Shown: positions 1 through 9,340 of the stretch, one piece after another
How positions within the stretch are numbered: position 1 is the first letter of the stretch
How the letters are laid out: each line of letters starts with the position of its first letter
Assembly: GCF_003970495.1 (NCBI RefSeq)
Contig: NZ_RXWW01000022.1
Coordinates: 1 to 50,347, forward strand
Length of the DNA: 50,347 nt
Direction: 5' to 3'
Origin: Staphylococcus pasteuri
GTDB lineage: Bacteria; Bacillota; Bacilli; Staphylococcales; Staphylococcaceae
The notes under the pieces: generated by a model
Seen by the model: only the letters and a program-made list of their open reading frames with translations
What the model was told of the DNA's origin: nothing
The model's database searches: none
Position numbers and translations under genes: made by a program

Positions 1-59
1 GTAAAAATTTCTATTTTTAACATTTTAAGCTCAAAGATAGTCATAACAACTGGTAGTTT

Positions 60-75
60 GTTATAATATTATAAC
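60..75 (+). promoter_or_regulatory. Perfect 16-bp palindrome over the -10 of the first gene
   Basis: GTTATAATATTATAAC is a perfect inverted repeat and contains a consensus -10 hexamer TATAAT at 62-67, about 30 bases before the first start codon. No strong -35 is visible 16-18 bases upstream. The core TTATAATATTATAA resembles the PerR/Fur-type box (TTATAAT-N-ATTATAA) but lacks the central base, so identity as an operator is an inference; AT-rich palindromes also arise by chance. Confidence 0.4.
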
Positions 76-98
76 TATTATTTTAGAGAGGGTGTCGT

Positions 99-344
99 AT
101 GTTTCCGTTAGTTGAATTCTGCATTTCCAATATGGCTAAAGGTGGGGATGTAGTTTATGAAAAATTAGAAAATGATCCTGATATAGATGTTTTAGAATAT
201 GGATGTTTACAAAACTGCGGTATATGTTCCGACGGCTTGTACGCACTTGTCGATGGTGATATTGTTGAAGGAGATACACCGGACGATTTGTTAAATAATA
301 TATATAAACATATAGAAGAAAATGATTTCATGAACTTATTATAG
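99..344 (+). CDS. DUF1450 / YuzB family small cysteine protein
   Basis: An 81-residue cytoplasmic protein of the YuzB (DUF1450, UPF0349) family, about the usual length. Cysteines lie at 8, 36, 40 and 43 ([12 protein letters not shown]). A Cys-x3-Cys pair after an N-terminal Cys resembles the cluster-binding layout of thioredoxin-like ferredoxins, but the family's function is not established. The start is an ATG preceded by GAGAGG. It lies 12 bases upstream of the IscA-like gene on the same strand and is probably co-transcribed with it, which fits a role in Fe-S or redox work; that link is inference. Confidence 0.88.
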   Translation: MFPLVEFCISNMAKGGDVVYEKLENDPDIDVLEYGCLQNCGICSDGLYALVDGDIVEGDTPDDLLNNIYKHIEENDFMNLL

Positions 345-356
345 GAGGTTATGATT

Positions 357-716
357 ATGCAAACAGTTATATTAACTGAAGCAGCAGCTTATGAAGTTAA
401 AGATATGTTACAAAGTAATGATATGCCCGATGGCTATTTAAAAATTAAAGTTAATGGTGGCGGATGTACGGGTTTAACATATGGCATGTCAGCAGAAGCT
501 GAACCAGGCGAAAATGATGAAATATTAGAATTCTTTGGTTTAAAAGTGTTAGTAGATAAACATGATGCCCCAGTATTAAATGGTACGACAATCGATTTTA
601 AGCAATCATTAATGGGCGGTGGTTTCCAAATTGATAATCCAAACGCTATTGCTTCATGCGGTTGTGGTAGTTCATTTAGAACAGCTAAAGTTGCAGGAAA
701 CCCGGAAGATTGTTAA
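357..716 (+). CDS. HesB/IscA-family iron-sulfur cluster carrier (YutM/ErpA-like)
   Basis: An A-type Fe-S carrier of 119 residues. The three family cysteines are present: one in GGGCTGL and two in the C-terminal ASCGCGSSF motif. Such proteins receive a cluster from the SUF scaffold and pass it to client proteins in the cytoplasm. An ATG at 351 is only 2 bases from AGGAGG (343-348), while the ATG at 357 is 8 bases away, so 357 is chosen. The SD overlaps the end of the DUF1450 gene, implying one transcript. An extra cysteine ends the protein (PEDC). The family is secure; the exact physiological client is unknown. Confidence 0.93.
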   Translation: MQTVILTEAAAYEVKDMLQSNDMPDGYLKIKVNGGGCTGLTYGMSAEAEPGENDEILEFFGLKVLVDKHDAPVLNGTTIDFKQSLMGGGFQIDNPNAIASCGCGSSFRTAKVAGNPEDC

Positions 717-977
717 AGCGATATACAGCAATTAATTTAATAAATTAAATTTTTCACAAAGTGCACTATTGTCGCTTGAAAATATTGTACAAAAGCTATA
801 GAATTAAACTTGGATTTAATATTGTCTTTTCTGTGAACTTCACGAGAAATAGCTTGATGAAAAAGACGTAATAATTATTGTGTGTCGTAGTTTTAAAATG
901 TGTTACTTATTTAAGTTTAATCATTTTTAGTTATGCTACACTAGAGTTAAAATATTATGAAAGCTTAGGTGAAAATA

Positions 978-2186
978 ATGGCTCAAGAACGTAAAAAAGT
1001 ATTAGTTTTAGGTGCAGGTTATGCAGGTTTACAAGCTGTTACTAAATTACAAAAAGAAGTTTCTGCAGAAGAAGCAGAAATTACTTTAATCAACAAAAAT
1101 GATTATCACTACGAAGCAACTTGGTTACATGAAGCTTCAGCAGGTACAATTAATTATGAAGATTTATTATACCCAGTTGAAAGTGTATTGAAAAAAGACA
1201 AAGTTAACTTTGTAAAAGCAGAAGTTACTAAAATTGACCGTAATGCTAAAAAAGTAGAAACTGACAAAGGTATCTATGACTTCGACATTTTAGTTGTAGC
1301 ATTAGGATTTGTTAGTGAAACATTTGGTATTGATGGTATGAAAGATTACGCTTTCCAAATCGAAAACGTTTTAACTACACGTCAATTATCTCGTCATATC
1401 GAAGATAAATTTGCTAATTATGCAGCTTCTAAAGAGAAAGATGAAAATGATTTATCAATCTTAGTTGGTGGTGCAGGATTCACTGGAATCGAATTCTTAG
1501 GTGAATTAACTGACAGAATCCCTGAATTATGTAGTAAATATGGTATCGATCAAAGCAAAGTTAAAGTAACTTGTGTTGAAGCGGCACCTAAAATGTTACC
1601 AATGTTCTCAGATGACTTAGTTAATCATGCAGTAAACTACTTAGAAAACCGTGGCGTTGAATTCAAAATCGCTACACCAATCGTTGCATGTAATGAAAAA
1701 GGATTTGTTGTTGAAATCAATGGTGAAAAACAACAATTAGAAGCAGGCACTTCAGTTTGGGCTGCAGGTGTACGTGGAAGCCACTTAATGGAAGAATCTT
1801 TCGAAGGCGTTAAACGTGGTCGTATTGTTACTAACCAAGATCTTACAATTGCAGGTCATGACGATATCTTTGTTATTGGTGACTGTTCTGCATTCGTTCC
1901 TGCTGGTGAAGAACGTCCATTACCAACAACAGCACAAATTGCAATGCAACAAGGTGAACATGTTGCTAAAAACATCAAACATATCTTAAATGGTGAAGCT
2001 AAAGAAGAATTTGAATATGTTGACCGTGGTACAGTATGTTCATTAGGTTCACATGACGGTGTAGGTATTGTTTACGGTAAAGATATTACTGGTAAAAAAG
2101 CAGCGTTCATGAAAAAAGTTATCGACACTCGTGCCGTATTCAAAATCGGTGGCATAGGTCTAGCATTCAAAAAAGGTAAATTCTAA
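978..2186 (+). CDS. ndh: Type II NADH:quinone oxidoreductase
   Basis: A single-subunit, non-proton-pumping NADH dehydrogenase (402 residues) that feeds electrons from NADH into menaquinone at the inner face of the membrane. It opens with an FAD-binding GAGYAG motif, has a second nucleotide-binding motif ([15 protein letters not shown], about residue 160) for NADH, and the FAD-contacting IGDCS motif near residue 300. The basic, hydrophobic C-terminus ([13 protein letters not shown]) fits peripheral membrane attachment. GTG 969 lies inside the AGGTG ribosome site, so ATG 978 (6-base spacing) is used. It stands alone, with a 260-base leader and its own terminator. The leader contains a GTGAACTTCAC palindrome at about 832-842 of unknown meaning. 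Confidence 0.95.
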   Translation: MAQERKKVLVLGAGYAGLQAVTKLQKEVSAEEAEITLINKNDYHYEATWLHEASAGTINYEDLLYPVESVLKKDKVNFVKAEVTKIDRNAKKVETDKGIYDFDILVVALGFVSETFGIDGMKDYAFQIENVLTTRQLSRHIEDKFANYAASKEKDENDLSILVGGAGFTGIEFLGELTDRIPELCSKYGIDQSKVKVTCVEAAPKMLPMFSDDLVNHAVNYLENRGVEFKIATPIVACNEKGFVVEINGEKQQLEAGTSVWAAGVRGSHLMEESFEGVKRGRIVTNQDLTIAGHDDIFVIGDCSAFVPAGEERPLPTTAQIAMQQGEHVAKNIKHILNGEAKEEFEYVDRGTVCSLGSHDGVGIVYGKDITGKKAAFMKKVIDTRAVFKIGGIGLAFKKGKF

Positions 2187-2202
2187 CTTTTTATAATAAT
2201 GT

Positions 2203-2236
2203 AAGCCTCCTTACTTAATAGTTTGGAGGCTTTTTT
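2203..2236 (+). terminator. Intrinsic terminator after ndh
   Basis: AAGCCTCC (2203-2210) pairs with GGAGGCTT (2225-2232) around a 14-base loop, followed by a run of T. Confidence 0.92.
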
Positions 2237-2368
2237 GTATGCTTATTAAGAAAAGATGATTTGTAAATAAAACACTAAATAGTTATTTCAGTAATAGTCA
2301 TTTTTTCTATTTTGAAATGATATAAAATGATTTACAAATGAATCAAAATAAAAAAGGAGGAAACGCTT

Positions 2369-3853
2369 ATGAAAATTCACTTTAATTCGACGACTCCCAA
2401 CGATATACATAATATTATCGTTGGGATCCCTGAACATATAAATCAATTAGAAAATATAAATTATAATGGTCAATCATTAATTGAAGATTTACAAACATTA
2501 AAGCAAAATCATATTATCCAAGGTGGCATTGGAAAAATTGCGACTTCAATCATATATATTCAAGAACAACCTAAAAGATTAATAACAGTAGGCTTAGGTA
2601 ATATCAAACAATTGAATTATGCGGATTTTTTAAAAATATGGGGAAATTTATTTCAATATTTAAAACAAGAATTTATTACTGAAGCGGAGTTAATATTATC
2701 ATCATTTTTAAATAAGTATATTAATGACAGTATTATAGCTAAAACACTGGGATTACAAAGTGAACAATCTATTTATCAATTTGATAATTATAGATCTGAT
2801 AAACGCTCACCATATCAACCTAATTTATATATAAGCGTAAATCAAAGACATGAAGACATAGAATCAATGATAAAAGAAGGTAAAATTTTAGGTGAATCAA
2901 TTAATATAGCACGTGGCTTTAGCCAAATACCACCTAATATTTTAACTCCACAATATTTTGCCGAAAGTGTAGATAAGCTATTTAAAGATACGTCAGTTAG
3001 TGTTGAGATTAAAGATGGACAAACTATACAAGATGAAGGATTTGGATTATTACATGCAGTAGGAAAAGGTTCTATTCATAGTCCAAGACTCATTACGTTA
3101 AGTTATCAAGGTCGTCAAGATGATGCAGATCCAATCGCATTAGTTGGTAAAGGAATTACTTATGATTCCGGTGGTTATAGCATTAAAAGTAAAACAGGCA
3201 TGCAAACAATGAAATACGATATGTGTGGTGCAGCTAATGTTGTTGCAATGATAAAGGTTGCTCATCAATTAGCACTTCCTATCAATATTATTGGTGTAAT
3301 TGCTTCAGCTGAAAACATGATAAATGAAAAAGCTATGAAACCTGATGATGTATACACAGCGTTTAATGGTGAAACCGTTGAAGTTCTAAATACCGATGCA
3401 GAAGGGCGACTAGTATTAGGTGATGCTGTAGCCTTTGCTACCCAATTTAAGCCACAAGTTATATTAGATTTTGCAACATTAACAGGTGCAGCTATTGTAG
3501 CCTTAGGTGAAGATAAAGCTGCTGCATTTGAATCACATGCTTCTAATCAGCTACAAGAAATTTTAAAATTGGCTAAAAATGTTGATGAACAAGTATTTGA
3601 GCTGCCTATTACTCAAACTGAAAGACAATTAATAAAAAATAGCGACGTAGCTGATTTAGTTAATCATACGAATGGACAAGGAAAAGCTTTATTTGCAGCA
3701 TCCTTTATTAGTCACTTTAGTGGATCAATTCCGCATATGCATTTTGATATCGCAGGACCAGCTACTATAAATAAAATGTCTTATAAAGGACCAAAGGGAC
3801 CAACCGGTTATATGATTCCAACGATTATAGAATGGTTGAAAACAATGAATTAG
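2369..3853 (+). CDS. ampA: M17-family leucyl (cytosol) aminopeptidase
   Basis: A cytoplasmic, two-metal aminopeptidase of 494 residues that removes N-terminal amino acids from peptides. The C-terminal catalytic domain has the M17 metal and catalytic residues: K261 and D266 in [11 protein letters not shown]273, the [10 protein letters not shown] segment, and the signature [13 protein letters not shown] with D343, E345 and R347 (compare D352/E354/R356 in E. coli PepA). The N-terminal third is the usual poorly conserved domain. The start has a strong SD (AAAGGAGG, 8-base spacing). The gene is monocistronic, flanked by terminators. In staphylococci M17 enzymes support peptide turnover; LAP of S. 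aureus has been linked to virulence. Confidence 0.93.
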   Translation: MKIHFNSTTPNDIHNIIVGIPEHINQLENINYNGQSLIEDLQTLKQNHIIQGGIGKIATSIIYIQEQPKRLITVGLGNIKQLNYADFLKIWGNLFQYLKQEFITEAELILSSFLNKYINDSIIAKTLGLQSEQSIYQFDNYRSDKRSPYQPNLYISVNQRHEDIESMIKEGKILGESINIARGFSQIPPNILTPQYFAESVDKLFKDTSVSVEIKDGQTIQDEGFGLLHAVGKGSIHSPRLITLSYQGRQDDADPIALVGKGITYDSGGYSIKSKTGMQTMKYDMCGAANVVAMIKVAHQLALPINIIGVIASAENMINEKAMKPDDVYTAFNGETVEVLNTDAEGRLVLGDAVAFATQFKPQVILDFATLTGAAIVALGEDKAAAFESHASNQLQEILKLAKNVDEQVFELPITQTERQLIKNSDVADLVNHTNGQGKALFAASFISHFSGSIPHMHFDIAGPATINKMSYKGPKGPTGYMIPTIIEWLKTMN

Positions 3854-3864
3854 TTTATTAAGGG

Positions 3865-3889
3865 AGGAGGTTTGAACCTCCTTTCTTGT
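3865..3889 (+). terminator. Terminator after the aminopeptidase gene
   Basis: AGGAGG (3865-3870) and CCTCCT (3877-3882) pair; inner TTTGAA loop; tail TTCTTGTTG. Confidence 0.8.
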
Positions 3890-3925
3890 TGTTAATTATA
3901 ATATGCAATTGGTTTTATTTTTATA

Positions 3926-3954
3926 TTGACTTTATATTATTGAATTGCTATGAT
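3926..3954 (+). promoter_or_regulatory. Sigma-A promoter for the YuiF-like antiporter
   Basis: TTGACT (3926-3931), 17-base spacer and TATGAT (3949-3954) give a near-consensus vegetative promoter about 45 bases before the start codon. Confidence 0.75.
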
Positions 3955-3999
3955 ATTATCCATAAACGCTTTAGTTCGATAGAGTGATAAAGGATGGTT

Positions 4000-5322
4000 T
4001 TGCTTATGGTAAATGCAGTAGTTATAGCTGTTATATTAATGATTATCTTATGCTTGTGTAGATTGAATGTCGTTATAAGTTTATTTATTAGTGCACTTGT
4101 TGGCGGCATACTGTCTGGTATGAGTGTTGAAAAAGTTATAAGTATATTTGGGAAGAATATTGTTGACGGTGCTGAAGTCGCATTGAGCTACTCATTATTA
4201 GGAGGATTTGCTGCATTAATTTCCTATAGTGGTATTACAGACTATTTAGTTGGAAAAATAATTAATGCAATTCACTCTGAAAATAGTCGACTTTCAAGAA
4301 TTAAAGTAAAAATAATTATTATCGTTGCGTTACTAGCAATGAGTATTATGAGTCAGAATTTAATACCTGTACATATTGCATTTATTCCAATTGTTATCCC
4401 ACCATTATTAAGTTTATTCAATGATTTAAATATTGATAGAAGAGTCATTGGTTTAGTCATTGGATTTGGATTATGTTGGCCTTATGTTTTAATACCTTAT
4501 GGTTTTGGTCAAATATATCATCAAATTATTCAAAGTGGTTTTCAAAAAGCACACCATCCTATCGAGTTTAATATGATTTGGAAAGCGATGATAATTCCTT
4601 CAATGGGCTATATCGTTGGTTTAATTTTAGGTTTAATTGTTTACCGCAAACCAAGAAAATATGAAGAGCGAAATATTAATGATAGAGCAACCGTAACTGA
4701 AGTAAAACCATATATTTTAGTTGTTACTATCATTGCGATTTTAGCAACTTTTATTGTTCAAACATTAACAGATTCAATGATTTTTGGTGCTTTAGCAGGT
4801 GTTCTTGTATTCTTCATTTCACGTGCATATAGTTGGCACGAATTAGACGAACAATTTGTAGATGGTATCAAAATTATGGCATATATTGGTGTTGTAATAT
4901 TGACGGCTAATGGTTTTGCTGGTGTCATGAATGCTACTGGAGATATAGATAACTTAGTAAAAAGTTTAACAAGTATTACAGGAGATCATAAATTACTAAG
5001 TATAGTAATTATGTATATTATAGGCTTAATCGTTACGCTAGGTATCGGTTCATCATTTGCGACGATACCAATTATTGCTTCATTATTTATTCCATTTGGT
5101 TCTTCAATTGGTTTAGATACAATGGCTTTAATTGCATTGATAGGTACAGCTAGTGCATTAGGTGATTCAGGTTCACCAGCTAGTGATTCAACTTTAGGTC
5201 CAACAGCAGGACTTAATATGGATGGACAACATGACCATATTAGAGATACATGTATTCCAAACTTTTTATTCTATAATATACCATTGATTATTTTTGGTAC
5301 GATAGCAGCCATGGTATTATAG
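4000..5322 (+). CDS. YuiF-like Na+/H+ antiporter family permease
   Basis: A polytopic membrane protein of about 440 residues with roughly 11-12 hydrophobic segments, of the Na+/H+ antiporter family (PF03553-type, B. subtilis YuiF). The late motif TASALGDSGSPASDSTLGPT is typical of this family. Substrate is not known from sequence; ion- or amino-acid-coupled transport are both possible. The start is ambiguous: ATG 3994 abuts AAAGG with no spacer, TTG 4000 has 6-base spacing and ATG 4006 has 12; TTG 4000 is chosen. The downstream thioesterase starts 21 bases later and is probably co-transcribed from the promoter at 3926. Confidence 0.87.
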   Translation: MLMVNAVVIAVILMIILCLCRLNVVISLFISALVGGILSGMSVEKVISIFGKNIVDGAEVALSYSLLGGFAALISYSGITDYLVGKIINAIHSENSRLSRIKVKIIIIVALLAMSIMSQNLIPVHIAFIPIVIPPLLSLFNDLNIDRRVIGLVIGFGLCWPYVLIPYGFGQIYHQIIQSGFQKAHHPIEFNMIWKAMIIPSMGYIVGLILGLIVYRKPRKYEERNINDRATVTEVKPYILVVTIIAILATFIVQTLTDSMIFGALAGVLVFFISRAYSWHELDEQFVDGIKIMAYIGVVILTANGFAGVMNATGDIDNLVKSLTSITGDHKLLSIVIMYIIGLIVTLGIGSSFATIPIIASLFIPFGSSIGLDTMALIALIGTASALGDSGSPASDSTLGPTAGLNMDGQHDHIRDTCIPNFLFYNIPLIIFGTIAAMVL

Positions 5323-5343
5323 TATAAAAAGGGGTGTTCTAAG

Positions 5344-5718
5344 TTGACCAATTTGTTAGAAACATTTGAAATGAATGTTGAAATTGAAGAAGAAGGCAAA
5401 GTAGTTATTTCAATGCCAGTTACAGATAAAGTGAAACAACCATTTGGATATTTACATGGCGGTGCGAGTTTGGCCCTAGGAGAAACTGCCTGTTCACTTG
5501 GAGCAGCGAATTTAATAGATACGACTCAGTATATTCCATTAGGTTTAGAAATGAATGCTAACCATGTCCATTCAGTAAAAGAAGGAAAGGTTATTGCAAT
5601 AGCTACTATTATCCACCAAGGTAAATCAACACAAGTTTGGAATATTGAAATTAAAGATGAAAACGATAACCTAATTAGTATTATGAGAGGGACAATGGCA
5701 ATTAAAGCTTTGAAGTAA
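5344..5718 (+). CDS. Hotdog-fold acyl-CoA thioesterase, MenI/YuxO-like
   Basis: A 124-residue PaaI-type hotdog thioesterase. The active-site segment FGYLHGGASLALGETA gives H38-G39-G40 and the presumed general base E47. The preceding PVTDKVKQPFGYLHGG stretch matches YuxO-like proteins, which hydrolyse 1,4-dihydroxy-2-naphthoyl-CoA in menaquinone synthesis; that substrate is plausible but unproven here. The start is TTG, with AAAAAGGGG nine bases upstream. It follows the YuiF-like gene by 21 bases and ends at a hairpin shared with the convergent oxidoreductase gene. Confidence 0.87.
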   Translation: MTNLLETFEMNVEIEEEGKVVISMPVTDKVKQPFGYLHGGASLALGETACSLGAANLIDTTQYIPLGLEMNANHVHSVKEGKVIAIATIIHQGKSTQVWNIEIKDENDNLISIMRGTMAIKALK

Positions 5719-5748
5719 AATATATCTCATAAATTTATAAATAATATA

Positions 5749-5787
5749 TACCCCTATAGTTGAAATATAATTTCAATTATAGGGGTA
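5749..5787. terminator. Bidirectional terminator
   Basis: A long inverted repeat, TACCCCTATA ... TATAGGGGTA with an inner TTGAAAT/ATTTCAA arm, lies between convergent genes and can serve both. Confidence 0.85.
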
Positions 5788-5799
5788 ATTTGTTGTTTA

Positions 5800-6957
5800 T
5801 TAGGATACTTTTTCTTTTAGTATGCGATTATATGCATGACAGATTCTTTCAGAAGCTTCTCGACCGCCCATAATATTTCTACCAAAGGGACCAAGTTCTA
5901 AATCTGCTAGTCCACCAGCTACAAATAAATTAGGTAACCATTCTAACTCATATGATATGTTAGGAAAACCACATTTTGTTAATGGAGCGTTCAATTGAGT
6001 AATTAAATCTTGGATAATAGGTTGATTCATGACAGTATTTTCAAATCCAGTAGCTAATAAAATATGGTCATAATAAATCGATTTGTGAGTTGTAATGATA
6101 TGATGATCTTTAATATCTTTAATTTCATTTTTATGAAGAACTAAACGACCATTATTTACATGTTTTTTAATACGAAGATATAGTTCGTGAGGCATTGATC
6201 CTTTATGACGTTCTGCTTTAATAATTCTCATTCGTTCCTGTGAAGATTCGATATTTAAGAAATGTTTCATATTCTTAGGACCAAGCCAACCTGGGTCGGC
6301 GTCAAAATCATGAATTTCAATATCTTTATTTAACCATAAATGAATTGTTCTTTGATGATTAGTATTAATTAATTTAAGTGTCAAATGTGCGGCTGATATT
6401 CCGCTTCCCACGACATGAGAAGTTTGATTAATATTTATTTGCGATTCCGCTTCGTTGAAAATATGCTGGACATCGGGTTGTTGCTGAAACATAGGTGGAA
6501 TATTCGCGCGATGGTTACAACCATGTGCAATAATTAAAAATTCTGTTTGAATGGTTTGACCGTTTGTCAATTCTAATTGCCATTGATGTTGCTTTCGATT
6601 TATATGTTTAACAAATCCTTGTAAGTGACTCTCATTTAAATGATATTGATGGATAAGTTCATGAGTATGATGCATAAACATATCGCGCTGTGGTCGTTTA
6701 TAAGGACCGTATGTAGCACCTGTATATTGATTAAATTTAGCATATTGTTTTAAATGAAATGGCTCAGGGTGAATATGATGTACAAATGGAGATCTTAAAA
6801 ATGGCATACTAATACGTTGAGTATAAGTATTAAATTGTTCACATAATGAAGGATAAGGGTCTATTATTGTCAATTCGTCAGATGATAAGCCGGCTTGTCT
6901 TAGTTTTAAAGCTATTGTTGTACCTTGAATGCCGCCACCAATAATGGTCCAGTGCAT
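5800..6957 (-). CDS. FAD/NAD(P)-binding oxidoreductase (lysine/ornithine monooxygenase-like fold)
   Basis: A 385-residue two-dinucleotide-binding flavoprotein. An FAD motif is at the extreme N-terminus (WTIIGGGIQGTTIAL), a second Rossmann motif near residue 185 (HVVGSGISAAHL), and the ATGFE-type motif near residue 305. The arrangement resembles SidA/IucD-type monooxygenases and FAD-NAD(P)-binding-9 proteins, but the substrate cannot be read. A conserved staphylococcal gene occupies the same place before the mnh operon in S. aureus. It is transcribed divergently from bioB, across a 218-base gap holding the BirA-like site. Confidence 0.85.
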   Translation of the reverse strand: MHWTIIGGGIQGTTIALKLRQAGLSSDELTIIDPYPSLCEQFNTYTQRISMPFLRSPFVHHIHPEPFHLKQYAKFNQYTGATYGPYKRPQRDMFMHHTHELIHQYHLNESHLQGFVKHINRKQHQWQLELTNGQTIQTEFLIIAHGCNHRANIPPMFQQQPDVQHIFNEAESQININQTSHVVGSGISAAHLTLKLINTNHQRTIHLWLNKDIEIHDFDADPGWLGPKNMKHFLNIESSQERMRIIKAERHKGSMPHELYLRIKKHVNNGRLVLHKNEIKDIKDHHIITTHKSIYYDHILLATGFENTVMNQPIIQDLITQLNAPLTKCGFPNISYELEWLPNLFVAGGLADLELGPFGRNIMGGREASERICHAYNRILKEKVS

Positions 6958-7068
6958 GTTATCAACTCGCTTTCTAATTTATTATATAAAACGTAATTAT
7001 TACGATTTAAAAATTATAGCACACTTCTACTTCTAATACAATTTCATGACAATAATAATCCATAGCTA

Positions 7069-7107
7069 TAATGTAAACTTTTAAAATAAATTAGTTTACA
7101 TTATAAT
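7069..7107 (+). promoter_or_regulatory. BirA-type biotin operator overlapping the bioB promoter
   Basis: A perfect 11-bp inverted repeat: TAATGTAAACT (7069-7079) and AGTTTACATTA (7093-7103), 13 bases apart. The GTAAAC/GTTTAC half-sites are those of bacterial biotin operators. The right arm overlaps a -10 hexamer TATAAT (7102-7107), so bound BirA would block RNA polymerase. Operator identity rests on half-site sequence, position and the biotin synthase gene 69 bases downstream. Confidence 0.82.
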
Positions 7108-7175
7108 AGAATAGTATTTAGATTCTCATATATATATAAAGAAGATTTATTTTATGATAATAGGGGGAAAATTGA

Positions 7176-8159
7176 ATGAAATTATCAGAAAGAGTTATGA
7201 AAGAAGACAATTTTACTAAAAAAGAATGGCTAAGTATCTTCGAAAGCGACAGAATAGATACATTGGAGTTATTACATGAAGCATATATCGTTAGAAAACA
7301 TTACTATGGTAAAAAAGTAAAATTAAATATGATACTTAATGCTAAAAGTGGTATATGTCCTGAAGATTGTGGTTATTGTGGGCAATCTAGAGAAATGAAA
7401 CAAAAGCAAAGATATGGTTTAGTTGATAAGGAGAAAATAAAAGCAGGGGCAAAAGTGGCTTATGAAAATCAGATAGGAACGTATTGTATTGTTATGAGTG
7501 GTAGAGATCCTAGTGATAAAGAAGTTAAACATATTTGTGATACCGTACAAGAAATTAAAACTATACATCCACAACTTAAAATATGTGCATGCTTAGGTTT
7601 AACCAATGAAGAGCAAGCTTCACAATTAAAAGAAGCAGGCGTAGACCGCTATAATCACAATATTAATACAAGTGAACGTTATCATGATAACGTGGTAACT
7701 ACACATACATATGAAGATCGAGTTAATACTATTGAGGTTATGAAAGCAAACCAGATTTCACCTTGTTCTGGAGTTATATGCGGTATGGGTGAAACGAATG
7801 AGGATATTATAGATATGGCTTTAGCACTCAAAGCGATTGATGCAGATAGTATTCCCATAAATTTTTTACATCCAATAAAGGGAACTAAATTTGGAAATAT
7901 GGACGAATTAACACCAATGAAATGTTTGCGTATCATTTCAATGTTTAGATTAATTAATCCAACTAAAGAAATACGAATTGCAGGTGGAAGAGAAGTTAAC
8001 TTACGTTCATTACAGCCATTAGCGTTACAAGCTGCTAATTCTATATTTGTAGGTGATTACTTAATAACAGGTGGCCAACCTAATCAATTAGATTATGATA
8101 TGTTAAAGGATTTAGGATTCGATATAGATGTAGTGAATGATAAAGTTACCCAAATCTAG
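7176..8159 (+). CDS. bioB: Biotin synthase
   Basis: A radical-SAM enzyme of 327 residues that inserts sulfur into dethiobiotin, the last step of biotin synthesis. The [4Fe-4S] SAM-cluster motif is in [15 protein letters not shown] (Cys-x3-Cys-x2-Cys, about residues 57-64). The [2Fe-2S] ligands are also evident: the cysteine pair in KICACLG, the cysteine in [12 protein letters not shown], and the arginine in [12 protein letters not shown]. The start ATG has AGGGGG upstream. The protein closely resembles S. aureus BioB, but no other bio gene is in the window: its neighbours are an FAD oxidoreductase and the mnh operon. It has its own BirA-like operator and terminator, so it is a self-contained biotin-regulated unit. 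Confidence 0.96.
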   Translation: MKLSERVMKEDNFTKKEWLSIFESDRIDTLELLHEAYIVRKHYYGKKVKLNMILNAKSGICPEDCGYCGQSREMKQKQRYGLVDKEKIKAGAKVAYENQIGTYCIVMSGRDPSDKEVKHICDTVQEIKTIHPQLKICACLGLTNEEQASQLKEAGVDRYNHNINTSERYHDNVVTTHTYEDRVNTIEVMKANQISPCSGVICGMGETNEDIIDMALALKAIDADSIPINFLHPIKGTKFGNMDELTPMKCLRIISMFRLINPTKEIRIAGGREVNLRSLQPLALQAANSIFVGDYLITGGQPNQLDYDMLKDLGFDIDVVNDKVTQI

Positions 8160-8183
8160 AATAGTATCAATGATTATTAAAAA

Positions 8184-8220
8184 GACCAATCGAAGTATGA
8201 TTTTATCGATTGGTCCTTTT
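8184..8220. terminator. Bidirectional terminator between bioB and mnhG
   Basis: GACCAATCGA (8184-8193) pairs with TCGATTGGTC (8206-8215), followed by CTTTT; A residues on the left supply a U tract for the opposing mnh transcript. Confidence 0.88.
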
Positions 8221-8230
8221 CAAATAATAT

Positions 8231-8587
8231 TTATAATTTTTTATCTTTTAAATCTTCTTTAATTTCGTCAACTTTAGTATTTTTACTATAAGGTGTATTT
8301 GTATTATAAGCTGCTTTCATTATCATGTGACTTGATAGGGGGCCAGTAATTAAGACGAAGATAATACCAATGATTAATTGCATGTTTGTATAACCTTCAG
8401 TACCAATAAAATATAAAAATGCTCCCATTAATAAACTCATTGCTCCCAATGTAGCGGCTTTACCAGCAGCGTGTGCACGAGAATAGATATCTTCAAGTCT
8501 TAATAAACCAATAGCAGCTACAGCACTGATGATTGCTCCAATAATGATTAAGATAAGAGAAATACTAATGACTATCGTTTCTATCAT
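8231..8587 (-). CDS. mnhG1: Na+/H+ antiporter subunit G (Mrp/Mnh1)
   Basis: The last gene of the seven-gene Mrp-type antiporter operon, 118 residues, matching S. aureus MnhG1 in length. Three hydrophobic segments with the family motif [19 protein letters not shown] are present, followed by a charged cytoplasmic C-terminus. It overlaps the end of mnhF by 23 bases; AAGGTGA provides the ribosome site. All seven subunits are needed for Na+/H+ exchange in Mrp systems. Confidence 0.95.
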   Translation of the reverse strand: MIETIVISISLILIIIGAIISAVAAIGLLRLEDIYSRAHAAGKAATLGAMSLLMGAFLYFIGTEGYTNMQLIIGIIFVLITGPLSSHMIMKAAYNTNTPYSKNTKVDEIKEDLKDKKL

Positions 8588-8858
8588 GTTCTATCACCTT
8601 ACCTTTATCCATGAATTTTGAGAAAACGGCTGTACCTAAGAAGGCTAAAATACCTACTAATAAAATAACTACAATCATATATTTAATATTCATTAAAATA
8701 CTGAAGAGTGCAATAACGGCCATTAGTTGTAGGCCCAAGGCATCTAATGCAACTACTCTATCTGCTAGAGAGGGTCCTAAAATAACTCTAACTAGCATAG
8801 CCAACATAGATAAAACGACTATGACTAATGCAATAATAATTATTGTTTTAATTGTCAT
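8565..8858 (-). CDS. mnhF1: Na+/H+ antiporter subunit F
   Basis: 97 residues with three predicted membrane segments and the conserved [16 protein letters not shown] motif of the MrpF/PhaF family. The start ATG overlaps the mnhE stop as ATGA, a sign of translational coupling. Confidence 0.95.
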   Translation of the reverse strand: MTIKTIIIIALVIVVLSMLAMLVRVILGPSLADRVVALDALGLQLMAVIALFSILMNIKYMIVVILLVGILAFLGTAVFSKFMDKGKVIEHDRNDSH

Positions 8859-9340
8859 TGTTCTTCGCCCACCTCTCTAACAACTTTTTCTAAAGAAAAT
8901 TTTATTCCTTCAATTTCTTCTTCGGTTGTACTAAAGTCAATAGCATGTATATAGATTTTGGTACGATCATCACTAATACCAAGAACTACAGTCCCAGGTG
9001 TTAATGTAATTAAATTGGAAAGTAACACTATTTGCCAGTCTGTCTTCAAATCTGTTGGATATACAAAGAATCCCGGCTTATTAGTGATTTGTGGCTTTAA
9101 GATGATTTTTAAGACATCTAGATTAGCTTTTATTAATTCTAATAAGAAAATAAAGACTAATCGAATCATTCTATATATACGAATTAAGTAAAACTTTCCT
9201 GGCATTACGCGATGAAGGAGATAAACCAATATGAGACCAAATAAATAACCTAATACGAAATTGTTTAATGTATAGCTATCTGAAATGAGTAACCACACAA
9301 TTGAAACTAATAAATTAACAACAATTTGGACTGCCATCAT
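8855..9340 (-). CDS. mnhE1: Na+/H+ antiporter subunit E
   Basis: About 160 residues (S. aureus MnhE1 is 159). Two or three N-terminal hydrophobic segments are followed by a soluble domain with the family motif [18 protein letters not shown]. The start ATG overlaps the mnhD stop (TAATG); a second ATG follows immediately, and either could be used from AGGAGG. Confidence 0.94.
   Translation of the reverse strand: MMAVQIVVNLLVSIVWLLISDSYTLNNFVLGYLFGLILVYLLHRVMPGKFYLIRIYRMIRLVFIFLLELIKANLDVLKIILKPQITNKPGFFVYPTDLKTDWQIVLLSNLITLTPGTVVLGISDDRTKIYIHAIDFSTTEEEIEGIKFSLEKVVREVGEEQ

Noticed and set aside
828..850. Palindrome in the ndh leader (GTGAACTTCAC) considered as a Rex site
   Set aside because: Rex boxes need TTGTGA-N6-TCACAA; here the half-sites are only three bases apart and lack the outer bases.
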